Source: Bacteriovoracaceae bacterium
GTDB lineage: Bacteria; Bdellovibrionota; Bacteriovoracia; Bacteriovoracales; Bacteriovoracaceae
DNA length: 64,000 nucleotides
Assembly: GCA_013141065.1 (NCBI GenBank)
Contig: JABFRR010000007.1
Coordinates: 1-64,000 of the forward strand
Direction of reading: 5' to 3'
In this document: piece by piece, positions 1 through 10,036 of the stretch
How positions within the stretch are numbered: position 1 is the first letter of the stretch
How the letters are laid out: every line of letters begins with the position of its first letter
Notes under the pieces: model-generated
Database searches by the model: none
Told to the model about the DNA's origin: nothing
Seen by the model: the letters and a program-made list of their open reading frames with translations, nothing else
Made by a program: the position numbers and the translations under genes

Positions 1-1495
1 GAAAATTATGCGTTCAGAGGTTTACAGCAAAGAATTTAAGATGCCGCAGTTAAAAAAGTGATTAAATTAGGACCTAGTAAGGCAGCCAAGAATTAGGACT
101 CCCAGTATCAACAATATTTGGTTGGAGTAAAATGTATGGTATGTCTAGTTCCATGAAAACAAAAAAACAAAATCAGTAGACAAGTGGACACCTGAAGAAA
201 AACTAGATGCTGTTATTAAGACTGCAACAATGGATAGGCTTACTCTTGGTGGAGTTTCTTCGTAGAGAAAAGGGCTTTTTATGGCGATCTAGAGCAGTGG
301 AAAACAGATTTAACCAATGGGCTCAAGTCTGCTGCTGGAAGGCTAGAAAGGATCCTGAGAACTCTTTGAGCTACGAAAAAAAAAAAGAAAGAAGAACTTA
401 TAAGAGAATTAAAAAGAAAGATAAGGCACTTGCAGAATTTGCAGCGAGAGTTGTACTTCTAAAAAAAAGCCATCTTTTGTTTGGAGTGGACGAGGACAAT
501 TAGTGTGCTCTGACTTAAGAGCAATTTGTATTGAATTAATTAAAGCAAACTTAAATGGCTGCAGAAAAGAAATAGCCAGCAAAGATTGTGGATTATGTAT
601 CAAAACAATAGAACGTTGGGAAAAAATCTTATTGATTTAAGGAATGGGCGAAGACCATTCCTGCCAATAAACTTTCAGAGTTTGAGAGGCAAAAAATTAT
701 AAAGATAGCTACTTCAGAAAAATATAGAGATAAATCTCCGTGGGAAATAGTACCAATGCTTGCCGACAGCGAGGAATATTTATTGGAAGTGAATCAAGTT
801 TTTATAGAGTTTTAAAAAAGAAAAGTTACTGGCTACACAGAGGAAAAAGTAAAGGGAGAACAATGGATCGGCCGACACCTTTAATTGCAAAGGGCCTAAT
901 GAAATTTGGTCATGGGATATTACCTATATGAAAGGTCCGATACGAGGTCAGTTTTATTATTTATATTTATTTATGGATATTTTTAGTAGAAAAATAGTTG
1001 GCCGTGAAGTCTTTGAATTAGAATCAATGGAATTGTCAGCAGAAATAGTAGATAAAATTTGTAAAATGGAGAAGATAAAAAAAGGACAAATTATACTTCA
1101 CTCTGATAATGGTGGACCAATGAAGGGTGCAACAATGCTTGCAACGTTACAAGAACTTGGTGTAATGCCTTCATTTAGTAGGCCGTCAGTTAGTGATGAT
1201 AATCCCTTTTCAGAGGCATTATTTAAAACAACAAAATACTGTCCAGAATATCCAGCTAATGGATTTAACTCGTTAGACGAAGCCAGGGACTGGTGTAAAA
1301 GTTTTTGTAGATTGGTACAATAATAAACACCTTCATAGTGGAATAAAATTTGTAACACCCACTTCAAGACATGAAGGATTAGATAAAAAAGTTTTACAAT
1401 TAAGAAAAGAAGTTTATATTAAGGCAAAATTATTAAATCCTAGTCGTTGGTCAAAAAACACAAGAAACTGGGATTGGATTGATGAAGTATTTTGA
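1..1495 (+). mobile_element. Degenerate IS3-family insertion sequence (pseudogene remnants)
   Basis: Pieces of both IS3-type transposase proteins lie in several frames. Around 355-480 a basic helical segment (ERRTYKRIKKKDKALAEF) matches the end of an OrfA. From about 650 to 1495 the integrase-like OrfB can be pieced together: a W-S-W-D-I-T-Y stretch near 907-930 holds the first catalytic Asp, HSDNG near 1101 the second, and the SVSDDNPFSEALFKT stretch near 1189 belongs to the conserved region leading to the catalytic Glu. Stops and frameshifts near 500-650, 770, 900 and 1310 mean no functional transposase can be made. The left end lies outside the window, and no terminal repeats or target duplication could be defined. 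The element abuts a truncated hsdR. Confidence 0.8.
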
Positions 1496-1504
1496 ATCAT
1501 CCTA

Positions 1505-2849
1505 AAAGAAAAGATGATGTCGAAATTAAAAAGTAAGTTAAAAAGTTAGGCGATCTTATCATTGCAGATGAATCTCATCGCAGTATTTATAAACATTATG
1601 CAGAAATTTTTAAGCATTTTGATAGCTATCAATTGGACTAACGGCAACTCAGTTAGGGTTTGTCGATAGAAATACTTTTAGTATGTTTGAGTTGAGAGAA
1701 GGTATGCCAACATACAATTATTCTTTTGATGATGCTGTAAAAGAAAAGCACCTCGTGAATTTTAAGGCCGTGGATGTTCGTACACAATATCAGGTCGGAG
1801 AGGAATTAGAAAAAGTGGGATCGCTTGATACAGAAACGCAACAGCAGATTATCGACGATGGTATTGATCCGAATGTGATAAATTTTGAAGCGATCTTGAA
1901 AAGAAAGTGACCAATGTTGATACTACTGATCTTCTTGTCAAGAGTTTATGGATGGATGTATTCGTGATCCTTCAGGAACATCTCTGGTAAATCTATTATC
2001 TTTGCTATTTCTCATAAGCATGCAATGAGAATTGAGAAATCATTTAATCGTTTATATCCGGAGTATAAGGGATATCTCGCCAGAGTCATTGACTCGCACG
2101 ATCCCAGAGCAAATACTGATGGTGGATTACTTGATCAATTTAAAGATCCTAATGATCCTCTTAAAGTAGCAATCTCCGTTGACATGCTTGATACAGGTGT
2201 TGACGTCCCAGAAGTTGTGAATCTTGTTTTTGCAAAACCAGTTTTTTCTTGGGTGAAATTTTGGCAGATGATTGGACGTGGTACAAGACTTTGTAAAAAT
2301 CTTTTTGGGCATAATAAAGATAAAGAATATTTTTTAATTTTTGATCATTGGAAAAACTTTGAATATTTTGGTGAAACACCTCAAGGTCGGGCACATCAAG
2401 TTGAGGGAGCATCAATTCCGGAAAGAGTTTTTACAGCTCGGCTGCGTCTAGCGGAAAGCCTTCTTCATTCAAATGATAAAAACTTAAAAGATTTTATCAT
2501 TTCAGAATTAAGAAAAGATATAGAGGCATTGCCTAAAGGAAGTGTCGTTGTAAAAGATGGAGCTGCTCACGTTGCTCAAGTAATGCAAGAAACTTTCTGG
2601 GCAGGTTTTTCAGATCATGCTGTCCATTTTTTGCGAAATAATATTCTTCGATTAATGCGTTCAAGACAAGGTGAAGACTTTGATTCTTTAATGTTTGATA
2701 TTGATGTCATGGATTTAGAACGTGGACTTTTAACAAATGACCAAACTCTCATTGCTAGCATGACTGAAAAAATAATTGAAAAGGTATCTGAACTGCCTTT
2801 AACTCTCAATCAAGTCCTTGCGAAAGAACAGATTATTACATCTGTTATA
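1505..2849 (+). pseudogene. hsdR: Type I restriction subunit HsdR, middle part (N-terminus lost, frameshifted)
   Basis: Translating across three frames gives the superfamily 2 helicase core of a type I restriction endonuclease. Motif II appears as ADESHRSIY near 1565, followed by a degraded motif III (LTAT) near 1632. The longest piece (2025-2849) carries VAISVDMLDTGVDVPEV and WQMIGRGTRLC, the motif V and VI regions of HsdR translocases. The N-terminal nuclease domain and Walker A are missing, apparently lost to the IS3 remnant on the left. Frameshifts near 1640 and 1910 and the IS630 insertion after 2849 make the subunit dead. The C-terminal part resumes at 3942. Without HsdR the neighbouring HsdM/HsdS could methylate but not restrict. 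Confidence 0.85.
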
Positions 2850-3941
2850 CTGCTCATGATTTAATTTTCTAGTAAAAATTATTTGGCCTATTGTTATGGC
2901 CGTACTATTATACTTTTCATGTATAAATTTCTTAACAAAGACCAAAGACAGGAACTACTTGACGAGCTACAAATTGAGCGTTCAAAAAGATACGCTGATA
3001 GGATTCGGGTTATTTTACTCTTAGATGATAATCAGACGTACAAAGATATTTCTAAATTTTTATTTCTCGATGAAGGATCCATTGCCAATTACAGAAAACG
3101 CTATATGGAAGGTGGAATCGAAGGCCTAATTCTGGATGAATACAGCACCAAAAGAACAAAGTTAAATCTTGTTGAAGAATTTCAACTTGCCAATGAACTT
3201 GACGATAGAATCTTTGCTTCAACTAAAAAGTTGTTAATCATATTTTTAAAAAATATAAAGTAAAATTCTCTATTAGTGGCTGCAACAACCTTCTTCACCG
3301 GCTTGGATTTTCGTTCAAAAAGCAAAAGGCGTACCTGGTAAAGCAAAGAAAAAGACCAAGAAGAATTTATAGAAAAATACAATTCTCTCAAAGGAAAAGG
3401 AAAGATTTACTTTGGCGATGCAACTCATCCACTTCATAATACAATCCTTTCTGCTGGGTGGATTAGAAAAGGCGAAGAAAAGAAGTTTTCACCAATTCAG
3501 GTCGAAATCGCGTCAATGTCTTCGGGGCAATTTCTATTGACGACTTAGATATCGTAACTCATAGCTACGATACAATAAATCAAATCTCAGTATGTAATTT
3601 TCTAAAAGCATTAAGAGAGAAATCCTAATGGTGAGAAAATATATTTTATTTTAGATCGTGGACCAAGCAATAAGGCATTATCCGTAAGAGAGCTGGCGAA
3701 AAAATTAAATATTGAGATAGTGTTTTTGCCCGCCTATAGTCCAAACTTGAATCCTATAGAACGTTTATGGAAATTTTTTAAGAAAAAAGTTTTATACAAT
3801 CAGTATTATGAAAAATTTAAAGATTTTAAATTAATTTGCGCCTCATTTTTTCGAGGAATACGAAAGTATGAATTAGAGCTTGCAACTTTAATTACTGATA
3901 ATTTTTCAGCAGTAGGCACTTGAAAACTTAACTGGCTTCAG
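2850..3941 (+). mobile_element. IS630-family insertion sequence splitting hsdR
   Basis: The 1092 bp element has imperfect terminal inverted repeats. The left end ctgctcatgatttaattttc and the reverse complement of the right end ctgaagccagttaagttttc share the outer CTG and the inner TTTTC block. A TA dinucleotide flanks each side (2848-2849 and 3942-3943), as expected for the IS630/Tc1-mariner superfamily, which targets TA. The length is typical of the family. Removing the element plus one TA leaves hsdR one base out of frame, so a further single-base change exists at or near the junction (GTTATA versus an expected GTATA). Confidence 0.8.
2919..3923 (+). pseudogene. IS630-family transposase, frameshifted
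   Basis: The N-terminal third is open from the ATG at 2919 to 3263 and holds a helix-turn-helix region (TYKDISKFLFLDEGSIANYRK is the core). The middle is broken near 3264, 3330-3420, 3545 and 3625. The conserved catalytic end is readable from about 3650: a D-R-G-P-S-N stretch provides the second Asp, and PAYSPNLNPIERLWKFFK (3727-3780) contains the Glu in the classic SPxLNPIExxW motif. The first Asp would be in GDATHP near 3414. Several indels separate these pieces, so the copy cannot encode a functional transposase as read. Confidence 0.85.
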
Positions 3942-4619
3942 TATAAAGAAGGAAGATACTTTAATAATATGACCTTTGAATCACTTGAACATTTAAGGAA
4001 AGAGCTTCGTGGTTTAATGAAACTTCGTGATACATTTTCAGGAGTAAATCTTCTAGAATTAAATATCCGTGATCTTATTGCTCAGAAAGTAATGATTGAA
4101 TTTGGTCCGGAAGGAGAAAGACTTCCTGTTGCAGAATACAGAACGCTCATTGAAGAAAAAATTAAACAGATGCTTGTCGAAAATCCTTTGTTGCAAAAAA
4201 TTAAAGATGGAAAAAGTATTAACGATTATGAAGTTGCAAGACTTGCAGAAATTTTAAATTCAAATGATCCCTACGTAACAGAAGAAAATCTTCGCTTGGT
4301 TTATGATAATAGACGGGCCCATTTTTTAGACTTTATAAAACACATTCTTGGACTGAGTCTTCTGCCAACGCGAACTGAAGATATCAACTCAGCTTTTGAT
4401 GCATTTATTAGTAAGCACAATTACTACACGGTGGCTCAGATCCAATTTATTCGTACTATAAAAACATTTATTGTTGACCAAGGATCAGTAAAACGTGAAG
4501 ATCTTGTAGATAGACCTTTTACCAATATTCATCCCCTTGGAATTAGAGGACTTTTTGGCGAAAATGAGATTGTCGAAATCGAAAAATTTATTGAAGAAAT
4601 GGGTAAATTAGCCGCTTAA
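3942..4619 (+). pseudogene. hsdR: Type I restriction subunit HsdR, C-terminal part
   Basis: The open frame continues from the right IS630 junction (YKEGRYFNNMTFESLEHLRKEL) to a TAA at 4617. It is rich in helices and matches the C-terminal helical domain that HsdR uses to dock onto the methyltransferase core; the phrase SLEHLRKELRGLMK is typical of that domain. It has no start codon of its own worth trusting. An ATG at 3969 exists but lies inside the domain. The fragment is followed by fic after 54 bases. Confidence 0.8.
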
Positions 4620-4673
4620 ATGGGGTAGTGAGATCTTTACAGTACCCTGTTTAGATGTTATATTACCCCTATT

Positions 4674-5723
4674 ATGAAATCACTACAAAAAACATTTATT
4701 GAGAAAATTCAATTCACAATTGAGCAGTCAGCTAGTCTTCGTGCCCTGGGTGAATATCGGGGACGTCAGGAACTGTACTATCAGCAAATTCCGGAAGTAC
4801 TTGAGCGAATGAGACAGGTTGCAGTCATCGAATCAAGTGAATCCTCTAACCGTCTTGAAGGTATTGTTGCTCCTTACGAACGCATTGAGGCCATGGTCCT
4901 TAAAAACTCTGAACCAAAAAATAGATCTGAACAAGAAGTTGCGGGATATAGAGATGCACTTGCTCTCATTCATGAATCCTATAAGCATATGGATTTTACA
5001 CCCAATATTACTCTTCAACTTCATGCCATGCTTTATCGCTATATTTCTGAAGATGGTGGTCGATGGAAACCAACTGACAATGAAATTACTGAAACATTAC
5101 CAGATGGAACAAAAAGAATACGATTTAAAGCCGTCTCCGCAGTCCAAACCCCAATGTATATGGATGAACTAACAAAGTTATATAAAGAAACTATTACGGT
5201 AGAAGCAAGAGAAGCACTTGTGATTGTGCCTCTTGCGATTCTCGATTTTCTTTGTATCCACCCTTTTAGAGATGGAAATGGAAGAACTGGTCGACTTTTA
5301 ACAATGCTTCTTTTGTACCATTTTGATTATCAGGTTGCTCGTTATATCAGTCTTGAAAGAGTTATCGAAGAATCAAAAGAAACATATTACGAAGCACTCC
5401 ATGCTAGTTCACAGGGATGGCATGAGGGACAGCATAACGTCATGCCTTGGCTTAATTACTTTTGGGGCATGCTCATTCGTGCCTATAAAGAATTTGAAGA
5501 TAGAGTTGGAACAATTAAACCTGGTCGTGGAACAAAAACAGAACAGATTGTTCAAACGATAGAAAGAAAGATAGGTCCATTTGCTATATCTGATATTGAA
5601 AACGATTGCCAAGGAATAGGACGGGATCTTATTCGAAATGTTATTCGCGGACTTCGTGATGATGGAAAGATTGTTTCCACAGGTAAAGGCCGTGCAGCTA
5701 AATGGATTGTAAAAAAAGATTAA
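4674..5723 (+). CDS. Fic family protein (predicted AMP-transferase with N-terminal inhibitory motif)
   Basis: This 349-residue protein carries the complete Fic active-site motif HPFRDGNGRTGR at about residues 199-210, with catalytic His and the phosphate-binding Gly/Arg residues. Near residue 56 the sequence SSNRLEG fits the (S/T)xxxE(G/N) inhibitory helix found N-terminal to the core in class II Fic proteins, so activity is probably self-restrained. The C-terminal 70 residues look like a winged-helix domain. Fic enzymes transfer AMP or other nucleotide moieties to target proteins. It sits between the broken hsdR and intact hsdM, 9 bases before hsdM, a position seen for accessory genes in type I RM loci. 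Its target is unknown. Confidence 0.88.
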   Translation: MKSLQKTFIEKIQFTIEQSASLRALGEYRGRQELYYQQIPEVLERMRQVAVIESSESSNRLEGIVAPYERIEAMVLKNSEPKNRSEQEVAGYRDALALIHESYKHMDFTPNITLQLHAMLYRYISEDGGRWKPTDNEITETLPDGTKRIRFKAVSAVQTPMYMDELTKLYKETITVEAREALVIVPLAILDFLCIHPFRDGNGRTGRLLTMLLLYHFDYQVARYISLERVIEESKETYYEALHASSQGWHEGQHNVMPWLNYFWGMLIRAYKEFEDRVGTIKPGRGTKTEQIVQTIERKIGPFAISDIENDCQGIGRDLIRNVIRGLRDDGKIVSTGKGRAAKWIVKKD

Positions 5724-5732
5724 GGAGAAAAT

Positions 5733-7235
5733 ATGTTAGCACCAGAACTTAAGTCGAAAATTGATAACCTATGGAATAAATTTTGGTCAGGTGGAATTGC
5801 CAATCCTCTGACGGCGATGGAGCAGATTTCATATTTGCTTTTTATGAAGCGACTTGATGAAGAAGATTTAAAAAGAAAAGGAGATGCGAAATTTTTAAAG
5901 AAAGATTTTAAATCTATTTTTACCAAAGAAAATTATCGTTGGTCGCAATTTAAGCAGATGGAGCCGGAGGCAATGCTTGCTCATGTCAGAGATAATGTAT
6001 TCCCATTTATCAAAAATATTCAAGGTGATGAAGGTGGAGTTTTTGCTCGTCAGATGAAAGATGCAGTCTTCATTATTCCGAAGCCAACTCTTTTAGTTGA
6101 AGCTGTAGAAATTATCGATAGCTTGAAAATTATGGAGCAGAATCAAGATACCCAAGGAGATATTTACGAGTATTTACTTTCTGAGCTTCAATCTTCTGGA
6201 AAAAATGGGCAGTTTAGAACCCCACGCCACATTATTAAAATGATGTGTGCAATGATTAATCCTAAACTTGGGCAAACCATTTGTGATCCTTCTTCTGGTA
6301 CTGGTGGCTTTTTAATTGGAGCTTACCAACATATTTTAAAATCTAATACCTCAGAGAAAATGATTACTGTCGATGAAGATGGAAGTGAACATGGACTTGT
6401 TGGAGATAAGATTAAAGATAAAAAAGTCTGGGAGTATTTAAGAAACAGCACCTTTTATGGTTACGATTTCGATACTACCATGCTTCGAATTGCAGCAATG
6501 AATCTCGTTCTACATGGAATTGAAAATCCCAATATAATTTATACTGATACGCTTTCAAAAAAATTTAAAGACGATGGCCGATTCGATATAATTCTTGCGA
6601 ATCCTCCCTTTAAGGGCAGTATTGATAAAGGTGATATTAGTGAAAGTTTAACCAAAATTGTAAGCACAACTAAAACAGAACTTCTTTTTGTTGTAAAGAT
6701 GACTCAGCTATTAAAGGTTGGCGGTAGGTGTGCTGTTATCGTTCCTGATGGCGTTCTTTTTGGTTCTAGTAATGCCCATCTTGCTGTTAGAAAAAAAATT
6801 ATAGATGACTGTCAACTTGAAGGCGTTATCTCTATGCCTTCTGGTGTTTTTAAACCATATGCCGGTGTTTCTACAGCAGTTCTCATCTTTACCAAGGGTG
6901 GTGAGACGGACAGAGTTTGGTTCTATGATATGTTAGCAGATGGATTTAGCCTTGATGAAAAACGTGATCGTATTAAAGATAACGACATTCCAGACATTGT
7001 GGACAAATGGAATCAAAAGGCAAAATTGAAAACACCAAGTGATGGGGATAAATGGTTTTGGGTGGAAAAAAAAGAAATTGTTGATAACAAGTACGATCTA
7101 AGTATTAACCGATATAAGAAAACTATTCAAAAAGTAACCATGTTTGAAACTCCGGCAGAGATTATTAAGGAAATAAAAAAACTTGAAACAGAGATTGTTG
7201 ATGGCATTGAAGAGCTTGAAGGAATGCTTTTATGA
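5733..7235 (+). CDS. hsdM: Type I DNA methyltransferase subunit HsdM (N6-adenine)
   Basis: This 500-residue subunit has an N-terminal helical HsdM domain and the class I methyltransferase fold. Motif I reads DPSSGTGGF (about residues 185-193), and the catalytic motif IV is ANPPFKG near residue 289, the N-P-P-F form of N6-adenine methyltransferases. The C-terminal coiled segment (PAEIIKEIKKLETEIVDGI) would contact HsdS. A strong Shine-Dalgarno AAGGAG precedes ATG 5733. The stop overlaps the hsdS start (ATGA), so the two are translationally coupled. With HsdS it should still methylate a bipartite DNA target, although the partner HsdR is disrupted. Confidence 0.95.
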   Translation: MLAPELKSKIDNLWNKFWSGGIANPLTAMEQISYLLFMKRLDEEDLKRKGDAKFLKKDFKSIFTKENYRWSQFKQMEPEAMLAHVRDNVFPFIKNIQGDEGGVFARQMKDAVFIIPKPTLLVEAVEIIDSLKIMEQNQDTQGDIYEYLLSELQSSGKNGQFRTPRHIIKMMCAMINPKLGQTICDPSSGTGGFLIGAYQHILKSNTSEKMITVDEDGSEHGLVGDKIKDKKVWEYLRNSTFYGYDFDTTMLRIAAMNLVLHGIENPNIIYTDTLSKKFKDDGRFDIILANPPFKGSIDKGDISESLTKIVSTTKTELLFVVKMTQLLKVGGRCAVIVPDGVLFGSSNAHLAVRKKIIDDCQLEGVISMPSGVFKPYAGVSTAVLIFTKGGETDRVWFYDMLADGFSLDEKRDRIKDNDIPDIVDKWNQKAKLKTPSDGDKWFWVEKKEIVDNKYDLSINRYKKTIQKVTMFETPAEIIKEIKKLETEIVDGIEELEGMLL

Positions 7236-8392
7236 ATATGCAAAAATTTAAACTTAAAGATGTCGCTACTTTTATAAATGGTAAAGCATTTAAATCAACG
7301 GAATGGAGTGATAATGGAATTCCTATAATTAGAATTCAAAATCTAACCAAGCAGGAGTCAAAATTCAATTATTTTAAGGGAAGTTGTGAAGAGAGATATT
7401 TGGTTAAAAATGGTGATATTTTGATTTCGTGGTCAGGGACTCTTGGCGTATTTGAATGGAGTAAAGGGGATGCTTGGCTAAATCAACATATTTTTAAGGT
7501 TGTTTTTAATAAAGAAAATTTGGATAAGGATTATTTTAAAATTTTAATTGATACAAAAATGCAAGAGATGCTTTCATATGTTCATGGCTCCACTATGAAG
7601 CACATTACAAAGTCTGATTTTGAAGAAATAGTAATTGAATTACCGAATATTATAGAACAAAGAAATATGGCTCAAGTTAGCAAGAAGGCTAATTTGATTC
7701 TGAATAAGCGTCGCCAAGTATTTACGAAAATTGATCAGCTCACTCAGTCTCTTTTTCTTGATATGTTTGGCGATCCAATGATAAATCCCAAAGGTTGGCC
7801 AGTGGTAAAATTGGAAGATGTTGTGTCTGAAATTGAGAGTGGATGGAGTCCTGTATGTCAGAAGGAAAAGGCAAAAGCTGGAGAGTGGGGAGTTTTAAAA
7901 TTGAGTTCAGTTTCATCTGGTTTTTATAGAGATAGTGAGAGTAAAGCGTTGCTTCCAGAAGTCGCGGCAGTTGAAAAAATTGAAGTCAAGGCAGGAGATT
8001 TGCTACTTGCTAGAAAGAATGTGATGGAGCTAGTCGGTATGTCTGTATTTGTATTTGAGACACAAGAAAAACTAATGTTGCCAGATTTGATTTTCAGAAT
8101 AAATTTAAAAAATAATTCTGGTTTTACAAAAGAGTTTCTTTGGCAAATGTTTAAAACAGCAGCATACTTGCAGTATATACAGTCTTTCGCTGGTGGGACA
8201 TCTGGTTCAATGCCTAATATTTCAAAAACTAACTTAATGAAGCTTAAGTTAGTTTCACCTCCATTTGAAATTCAGAAAAAGTTTTCAGATTGTGTTCACG
8301 CAATTTATGAGCAAAAAAAATTGCAGAAGGATTCAATAGCTAAATTGGAATTTTTGCAACAAAGCTTAATGAACAAGTTCTTTGGTAAGTGA
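7232..8392 (+). CDS. hsdS: Type I specificity subunit HsdS
   Basis: This 386-residue protein has the duplicated layout of HsdS. A first target-recognition domain spans residues 1-145, a helical conserved region about 146-180 (ending SLFLDMFGDPM), a second TRD about 190-345 starting after NPKGWPVVKLEDV, and a final conserved helix. Each half recognises one part of a split DNA site, so the site itself cannot be predicted by eye. The start overlaps the hsdM stop by four bases, and the stop overlaps the possible GTG start of the next gene, indicating one transcript. Confidence 0.93.
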   Translation: MNMQKFKLKDVATFINGKAFKSTEWSDNGIPIIRIQNLTKQESKFNYFKGSCEERYLVKNGDILISWSGTLGVFEWSKGDAWLNQHIFKVVFNKENLDKDYFKILIDTKMQEMLSYVHGSTMKHITKSDFEEIVIELPNIIEQRNMAQVSKKANLILNKRRQVFTKIDQLTQSLFLDMFGDPMINPKGWPVVKLEDVVSEIESGWSPVCQKEKAKAGEWGVLKLSSVSSGFYRDSESKALLPEVAAVEKIEVKAGDLLLARKNVMELVGMSVFVFETQEKLMLPDLIFRINLKNNSGFTKEFLWQMFKTAAYLQYIQSFAGGTSGSMPNISKTNLMKLKLVSPPFEIQKKFSDCVHAIYEQKKLQKDSIAKLEFLQQSLMNKFFGK

Positions 8393-9456
8393 GGATGGAA
8401 AAGATTATCAAACGTGATTCTGGAAAGATTATAATTACAATAGGAAATCTACTTAAGTTAGGATCACATTTGATTGAATTTGATGTGTTCTCAAAAAGTC
8501 AGGTTGAATTAGAGATGTCCGGGTATGATAATTGGGATGGGGGTACTTATAGTTTTAGCATGTTTTGTAGAGTACCAATTGAACTTTACTCAAAAGTACA
8601 AAACGAAATTCCTGAACTTGAAGAGACGATAAAGAATAAGGCTCAGCACGTTTTTAAATCATACGAACGATGCTGGGTTGGACAAGTATTAATTACCCCT
8701 CAAATTGATAATCTGCCACTTAGGAAAATTTTTCAAATTTCAAACGAAGATCTGCTCCTAGCACTGGAGCAACAAAAGAATCTCATGGTTTCAGTTTCTA
8801 CTGGAGGGCCTAAAATTCAACTTGTTAATGGTGAATATGTTCAGAGAAATAAAACGATTGAGGAAGGTTTTGCGGAGCGAAATATTAAAAATACAATTGT
8901 GTTTGCTGACCTTTGGAGATGGCATGGAAAATGGAGTGATGGAAGTCTTCCCGCATATCGAGATCGTAGAGAGTTTTTGGCACAACTTTTTGATCCAATT
9001 ATTGAATGTGTAAGAAAAATTCCATCAGAAAGTACTCCGGTTATTTTTGAGGAGCCTACGGGGTGGAATAGAGTTGATCGCAGTATGCGAGAAATCAGAG
9101 CGAGGTTAGCTTTAGCTGAAACAGAAGAACAGTTCCAGGGTATTGGTTTACTTTGCAGAGAAACACTTATGTCATTAGCCCAAGCCGTTTTTGTAAAAGA
9201 AAAACATACAATCCTTGATGGTACGGACGTTAGTAATACAGATGCGAAAAGAATGTTAGAAGCTTTTATTGCTTGTGAACTTTCAGGGGCTTCTAATGAG
9301 GTCGCTAGAAAAATGGCAAAAGCCTCAGTTGATTTAGCAAATACACTGACCCATCGGCGAACAGCAGATTTTAGACTTGCTGCATTTAGTGCAGAAGTAA
9401 CAAACTCCGTTGTGAATGTTTTTTCGATTTTAGAAGGAAGAAGAGATCCAAGTTAA
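8389..9456 (+). CDS. Conserved protein with HEPN-like C-terminal region, in RM operon
   Basis: This gene of about 355 residues is coupled to hsdS. GTG 8389 overlaps the hsdS stop; ATG 8395 is the alternative start. I do not recognise the N-terminal 160 residues, a beta-rich region with several Trp/Tyr. The C-terminal third is helical and contains DLANTLTHRRTADFRLAAFS, which looks like a HEPN-type helical bundle with an R/H-rich end. HEPN proteins in defence islands are often RNases or their partners, but the canonical Rx4-6H motif is not clearly present, so function is inference. Its place directly after hsdS suggests a defence accessory role. It is the last fully intact gene before the frameshifted one at 9469. 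Confidence 0.6.
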   Translation: MRMEKIIKRDSGKIIITIGNLLKLGSHLIEFDVFSKSQVELEMSGYDNWDGGTYSFSMFCRVPIELYSKVQNEIPELEETIKNKAQHVFKSYERCWVGQVLITPQIDNLPLRKIFQISNEDLLLALEQQKNLMVSVSTGGPKIQLVNGEYVQRNKTIEEGFAERNIKNTIVFADLWRWHGKWSDGSLPAYRDRREFLAQLFDPIIECVRKIPSESTPVIFEEPTGWNRVDRSMREIRARLALAETEEQFQGIGLLCRETLMSLAQAVFVKEKHTILDGTDVSNTDAKRMLEAFIACELSGASNEVARKMAKASVDLANTLTHRRTADFRLAAFSAEVTNSVVNVFSILEGRRDPS

Positions 9457-9468
9457 GGAGGAAGATTT

Positions 9469-10036
9469 GTGTTACAGGTAGTTGAACTTTTGAGAGGTGT
9501 TAACAGTATCCAATTTAAAGATGCAAAAGCGGCACCTAATATTCAAACGCAATTAGACATAGCGGTTACTCTCTCTAAGATAGAGCAAAAAAATGAGCTT
9601 CCACCTGCCTATCTTCTTTTCTTAAAAGATGTTCAAGGTCAAGAAATTGATAAAAACATTAAGAGTAAAATTTTTTTTAAAAATATTAAGACTATATATT
9701 TATGCACGTTCTCAGAATAGGGGGAACCCTAGAGCATTAAAAGAATGGCTGAAGTCAGGGAGACTGCCTGCCGAAGATTTTTCTAGCAGATTTGGAATGG
9801 GACTTCTTTATAAAAAGCTACAAGCGTATTCTAGGAAATTTATAAAATACCAAAACCTTGAGAAAGAAATAGGTAAAATGACTAGCTCTACAAATAAGAA
9901 CAGCAGTATTGAAAAACTTAGAAATAAAGAAAATGCACAAGACTCGACAGAGATAGAAATGAATGATTCTTTAGAAGAGATCATATCTATTTTAGATAAG
10001 ATAGAAACACTCATTGCCCCAAGGACTGATAAATGA
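9469..10036 (+). pseudogene. Small gene upstream of RES gene, frameshifted at a T8 run
   Basis: A GTG start at 9469 has a perfect AAGGAGG about 7 bases upstream. The frame runs to a stop at 9718, but the obvious continuation (YIYARSQNRGNPRALKEWL onward) lies one frame over and ends at 10036. Deleting one T from the eight-T run at 9671-9678 joins both into a single protein of about 188 residues. The C-terminal half is helical and charged, with a Ser/Asn/Lys-rich linker. The stop overlaps ATG 10033 of the RES gene. By position it could be the antitoxin or partner of the RES protein, but it does not look like the usual Xre/MbcA-type antitoxin. I do not recognise the family. Confidence 0.6.

Noticed and set aside
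9629-9720. Two overlapping genes at 9469-9720 and 9629-10036
   Set aside because: The second has no ribosome-binding site, and removing one T from a T8 run gives a single sensible protein, so they are treated as one broken gene.
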